A DNA stretch of 18,433 nucleotides from JANOGU01 sp964499865. Its GTDB lineage: Bacteria > Pseudomonadota > Alphaproteobacteria > Rhodobacterales > Rhodobacteraceae. Shown here piece by piece: positions 15,943 to 18,433 of this stretch. A model generated the notes under the pieces. It was not told where the DNA came from, searched no databases, and saw nothing but the letters and a program-made list of their open reading frames with translations. The position numbers were made by a program, and so were the translations under genes. The DNA lies in NCBI GenBank assembly GCA_964499865.1, contig CAZCPY010000060.1:1-18433 (forward strand), read 5' to 3'. Position 1 is the first letter of the stretch, and every line of letters begins with the position of its first letter.

Positions 15943-17475
15943 TCACAGCGGGATGTTGTCGTGCTTTTTCCACGGGTTGGCCAGCTTCTTGCCGCGCAGG
16001 CCGGCAAACGCCCGGGCCACCCGGCGGCGCGTCGAATGGGGCATGATGACCTCGTCGATGAAGCCCCTTTCGGCGGCGACGAAGGGGTTGGCGAAGCGGT
16101 CCTCGTAGTCCCTGACGCGGGCCGCCACCTTGGCCGGGTCGCCCAGTTCCGACCGGTAGAGGATTTCCACCGCCCCCCTGGCCCCCATCACCGCGACCTC
16201 GGCCGTGGGCCAGGCATAGTTGAAATCGCCGCGCAGGTGCTTTGACGCCATCACCACATAGGCCCCGCCATAGGTCTTGCGGGTGACCACCGTGACCTTG
16301 GGCACCGTCGCCTCGCCATAGGCGAACAAGAGTTTCGCCCCGTGCTTGATGATGCCGCGGTATTCCTGTTCGGTCCCGGGCAGGAAGCCCGGCACGTCCA
16401 CCAGCGTCAGGATCGGGATCTCGAAGGCATCGCAGAAGCGCACGAACCGCGCGGCCTTGCGGCTGGCGTCGATGTCCAGGCACCCGGCCAGCACCATCGG
16501 CTGGTTGGCCACCACGCCCACGGTCTGGCCCTCGATGCGGATGAAGCCGGTGACGATGTTGCCCGCAAAGTCGCGCTGGATCTCGAAGAAATCGCCCTCG
16601 TCGGCGATCTTCAGGATCAGCTCCTTCATGTCGTAGGGCTGGCCCGCGTTCTGCGGCACCAGCGTGTCGAGCGACGGCTCCAGCCGCGCGGGGTCGTCGA
16701 AGAAGGGCCGCACCGGCGCCTTGTCGCGGTTGCTGAGCGGCAGGAAGTCGAACAGGCGGCGGATTTCGGACAGCAGTTCCACGTCGTTCTCGAAGGCGCC
16801 ATCGGCGACCGAAGACTTCTTCGTATGGGTCGAGGCGCCGCCCAGGTCCTCGGCGCTGACGACCTCGTTCGTCACCGTCTTCACCACGTCGGGGCCGGTC
16901 ACGAACATGTAGCTTGTGTCCTTCACCATGAAGATGAAGTCGGTCATCGCCGGCGAATAGACCGCGCCCCCCGCGCAGGGGCCCATGATGAGGCTGATCT
17001 GCGGCACCACGCCCGAAGCCAGGATGTTGCGCTGGAACACCTCGGCGTAACCGGCAAGCGAGGCCACGCCTTCCTGGATGCGCGCCCCGCCGCTGTCGGC
17101 GATGCCGATCACCGGGGCGCCGTTCTGGATCGCCATATCCATGATCTTGCAGATCTTCTGCGCGTGCGTCTCGGACAGCGAGCCGCCGAAGACGGTGAAG
17201 TCCTGCGCATAGACATAGACCATGCGGCCGTTGATCGTGCCCCAGCCGGTGACCACGCCGTCGCCTGCGGGGCGGTCGGCTTCCATGCCGAAATCGGTGC
17301 AGCGGTGGCGGACGAACATGTCGAATTCCTCGAACGACCCTTCGTCGAGCAGCACCTCGATGCGTTCGCGCGCGGTCAGCTTGCCCTTGGCGTGCTGCGC
17401 CGCCACCCGGCGCTCGCCGCCGCCCGCGCGCGCGGCGGCGCGACGGTGTTCCAGTTCCGCCAGGATGTCCTGCAT
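15943..17475 (-). CDS. pccB: propionyl-CoA carboxylase beta subunit (carboxyltransferase)
   Basis: Transfers CO2 from carboxybiotin to propionyl-CoA. The 510 residues from MQDILAELEHRRAAARAGGG match the usual PccB length. Family signatures include KLTARERIEVLLDEGSFEEFDMFVRHR split around residues 37-62, DFTVFGGSLSE, IADSGGARIQEGVASLAGYAEVF, MGPCAGGAVYSPAMTDF, the C-terminal VDVPGFLPGTEQE, and WPTAEVAVMGARGAVEILYR. ATG 17475 is preferred over the in-frame ATG 17493 because GGGAGG lies 4 nt upstream. It is probably first in an operon with ridA, the SAM methyltransferase and the DUF6497-like gene. No pccR-type regulator gene is seen on its upstream side. Confidence 0.96.
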   Translation of the reverse strand: MQDILAELEHRRAAARAGGGERRVAAQHAKGKLTARERIEVLLDEGSFEEFDMFVRHRCTDFGMEADRPAGDGVVTGWGTINGRMVYVYAQDFTVFGGSLSETHAQKICKIMDMAIQNGAPVIGIADSGGARIQEGVASLAGYAEVFQRNILASGVVPQISLIMGPCAGGAVYSPAMTDFIFMVKDTSYMFVTGPDVVKTVTNEVVSAEDLGGASTHTKKSSVADGAFENDVELLSEIRRLFDFLPLSNRDKAPVRPFFDDPARLEPSLDTLVPQNAGQPYDMKELILKIADEGDFFEIQRDFAGNIVTGFIRIEGQTVGVVANQPMVLAGCLDIDASRKAARFVRFCDAFEIPILTLVDVPGFLPGTEQEYRGIIKHGAKLLFAYGEATVPKVTVVTRKTYGGAYVVMASKHLRGDFNYAWPTAEVAVMGARGAVEILYRSELGDPAKVAARVRDYEDRFANPFVAAERGFIDEVIMPHSTRRRVARAFAGLRGKKLANPWKKHDNIPL

Positions 17476-17644
17476 GCCGCCTCCCTGCGCCATCGGGCCG
17501 CGACCTTAGCCGCGGCCCGCGGGGCGTGGAAGACCGAAAGGAACGAGTCCTGCCGCGCCCGCGAAAGAAAGTTGCGGGTCCGCGCGGTTGCGCGATCCGG
17601 GTGCCGGGGTCACGCTGCACTGGCCAAGCGCCGGGGGGAAGGCG

Positions 17645-17986
17645 ATGAAGATCACCACCTGGAATGTCGAACGGCTCGACCTTGCCTGGGGCGTGGCAGA
17701 GCGCCGCTGCGTCCGCGGCGCGGGGGCGCGCGGGAACAGGAACGACCCCACGCTCGACCGCGCCCGCACCCGGCTTGCCGCCGTCGGGGCCGAAGTCCGG
17801 CGGATCGACCACATCGACTTTACCCGGGCCTTCACCCGGTCGGGGTCCACGCCCTTGCGGGTGCCGCCGGAGGCCGCGATGGCGGAGCATGTGATCGACG
17901 ACGAGACCGGCGGGCTGTTCGGCAGGGACGTGGCCTCCGGCCACCGCCCGGTGTCGCCGACGCTGCAACCGCACCCGGTTGCCTGA
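17645..17986 (+). pseudogene. remnant of an endonuclease/exonuclease/phosphatase (EEP) superfamily gene
   Basis: The frame opens MKITTWNVERLD, the classic first strand of EEP proteins (W-N-V/I-E with the metal Asn and Glu nearby). It then loses similarity, regains VGAEVRRIDHIDFT (like the RIDYI strand), and ends GRDVASGHRPVSPTL, a damaged version of the terminal SDHRPV motif with Asp replaced by Gly. Intact EEP proteins are about 230-300 residues; this is 113. The central catalytic segments appear deleted or out of frame. GGGGGGAAGG precedes the ATG. It could be a recently evolved short gene, but the loss of catalytic residues argues for decay. Confidence 0.6.
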
Positions 17987-18032
17987 GGCGCCAAGGCCGC
18001 GTTAGCTGCGCCGTCCCTTCCGGAGCCCTGCC

Positions 18033-18383
18033 ATGAACCTTCCTGTCCCCGTCGTCACCATCGGCCTGCTGCTGGCCTCGAACGTCTTCATGACCTTTGC
18101 CTGGTACGGGCATCTGAAGTTCAGGGAGGCCCCGCTTCCCACGGTGATCCTGATCTCCTGGGGGATCGCCTTTTTCGAATACTGGCTGATGGTGCCCGCC
18201 AACCGGATCGGCTACGGCTATTTTTCGGCGGCCGAGCTCAAGACCATCCAGGAGGTTCTGACGCTGTCGGTCTTTGCCGTATTTTCCGTGCTTTACCTCA
18301 AGGAGCCCCTGCTCTGGAACCACCTGGTCGGCTTTGCCTTCATCGCGACAGGGGCGTTCTTCATCTTCCACAAGTGGAGCTAG
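18033..18383 (+). CDS. DUF486-family membrane protein (DMT-like)
   Basis: 116 residues with four hydrophobic segments: about 6-25, 36-54, 74-90 and 96-113. Sequence pattern FMTFAWYGHLKF, LISWGIAFFEYWLMVPANRIGY and LTLSVFAVFSVLYLKE...WNHLVGFAFIATGAFFIF is that of DUF486, small four-helix proteins related to the drug/metabolite transporter superfamily. No substrate is known for the family. The ATG is preceded by GGAG at 7 nt. It is 46 nt after the EEP remnant, on the same strand and divergent from pccB. Confidence 0.9.
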   Translation: MNLPVPVVTIGLLLASNVFMTFAWYGHLKFREAPLPTVILISWGIAFFEYWLMVPANRIGYGYFSAAELKTIQEVLTLSVFAVFSVLYLKEPLLWNHLVGFAFIATGAFFIFHKWS

Positions 18384-18385
18384 AT

Positions 18386-18409
18386 GTGAACTCTCAGGAG
18401 GTTGTTCAC
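18386..18409 (+). terminator. weak hairpin after the DUF486 gene
   Basis: GTGAAC (18386-18391) can pair with GTTCAC (18404-18409) around a 12-nt loop just past the stop. No T-tract is visible before the window ends, so the call is tentative. Confidence 0.25.
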
Positions 18410-18433
18410 CCGGAACGGGGTTAGGCTGCAATC

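Noticed and set aside
17520..17610. Possible pccB operator: repeated GTTGCG elements and a CCCGC/GCGGG hairpin near 17560-17590.
   Set aside because: Short GC-rich matches like these are expected by chance here, and no convincing promoter hexamers or TTTGCAAA pairs accompany them.

Overview
The window is high-GC DNA with compact, mostly co-directional genes and is best read as an alphaproteobacterium of the Rhodobacteraceae (Paracoccus/Rhodobacter-like). The pointers are the ketol-acid reductoisomerase, a FolB with a long C-terminal extension, a pccB / small genes / pccA cluster near methylmalonyl-CoA mutase, and a DUF4174 protein. Assignment to the family is inference from protein character, not from a marker gene.

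Layout. (1) 1-620, minus: 5' part of a class V aminotransferase, divergent from (2) ilvC (790-1812, plus), which ends in a textbook intrinsic terminator. (3) 1941-3611, plus: a beta-class DNA methyltransferase fused to a C-terminal Mrr/PD-(D/E)XK-like nuclease domain. Its central target-recognition region is clearly AT-richer than its flanks, and the gene is bracketed by the real ilvC 3' end and a decayed second copy of it (3627-3696). This is the most unusual part of the window. (4) 3777-7768, minus: glmM, folP, folB and a periplasmic SH3/MliC-like protein, directly downstream of (5) methylmalonyl-CoA mutase (7793-9973, minus). (6) 10029-10484, plus: a secreted DUF4174 protein, convergent with (7) a small membrane protein coupled to pccA (11027-13030, minus). 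(8) 13124-15925, minus: two tiny lipoproteins, a 134-residue unknown, a DUF6497-like protein, a class I SAM methyltransferase and a RidA-family protein. (9) 15943-17475, minus: pccB. (10) 17645-18383, plus: a broken endonuclease/exonuclease/phosphatase remnant and an intact DUF486 membrane protein.

How the genes work together. PccB and PccA carboxylate propionyl-CoA to (S)-methylmalonyl-CoA, and after epimerisation (epimerase not in the window) the B12-dependent mutase gives succinyl-CoA. FolB and FolP are steps of dihydropteroate synthesis and overlap translationally with glmM, which supplies glucosamine-1-phosphate for peptidoglycan and LPS. IlvC makes branched-chain amino-acid precursors. 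The methyltransferase-nuclease fusion fits none of these pathways and looks like an acquired defence or self-modification cassette placed at the ilvC 3' end.
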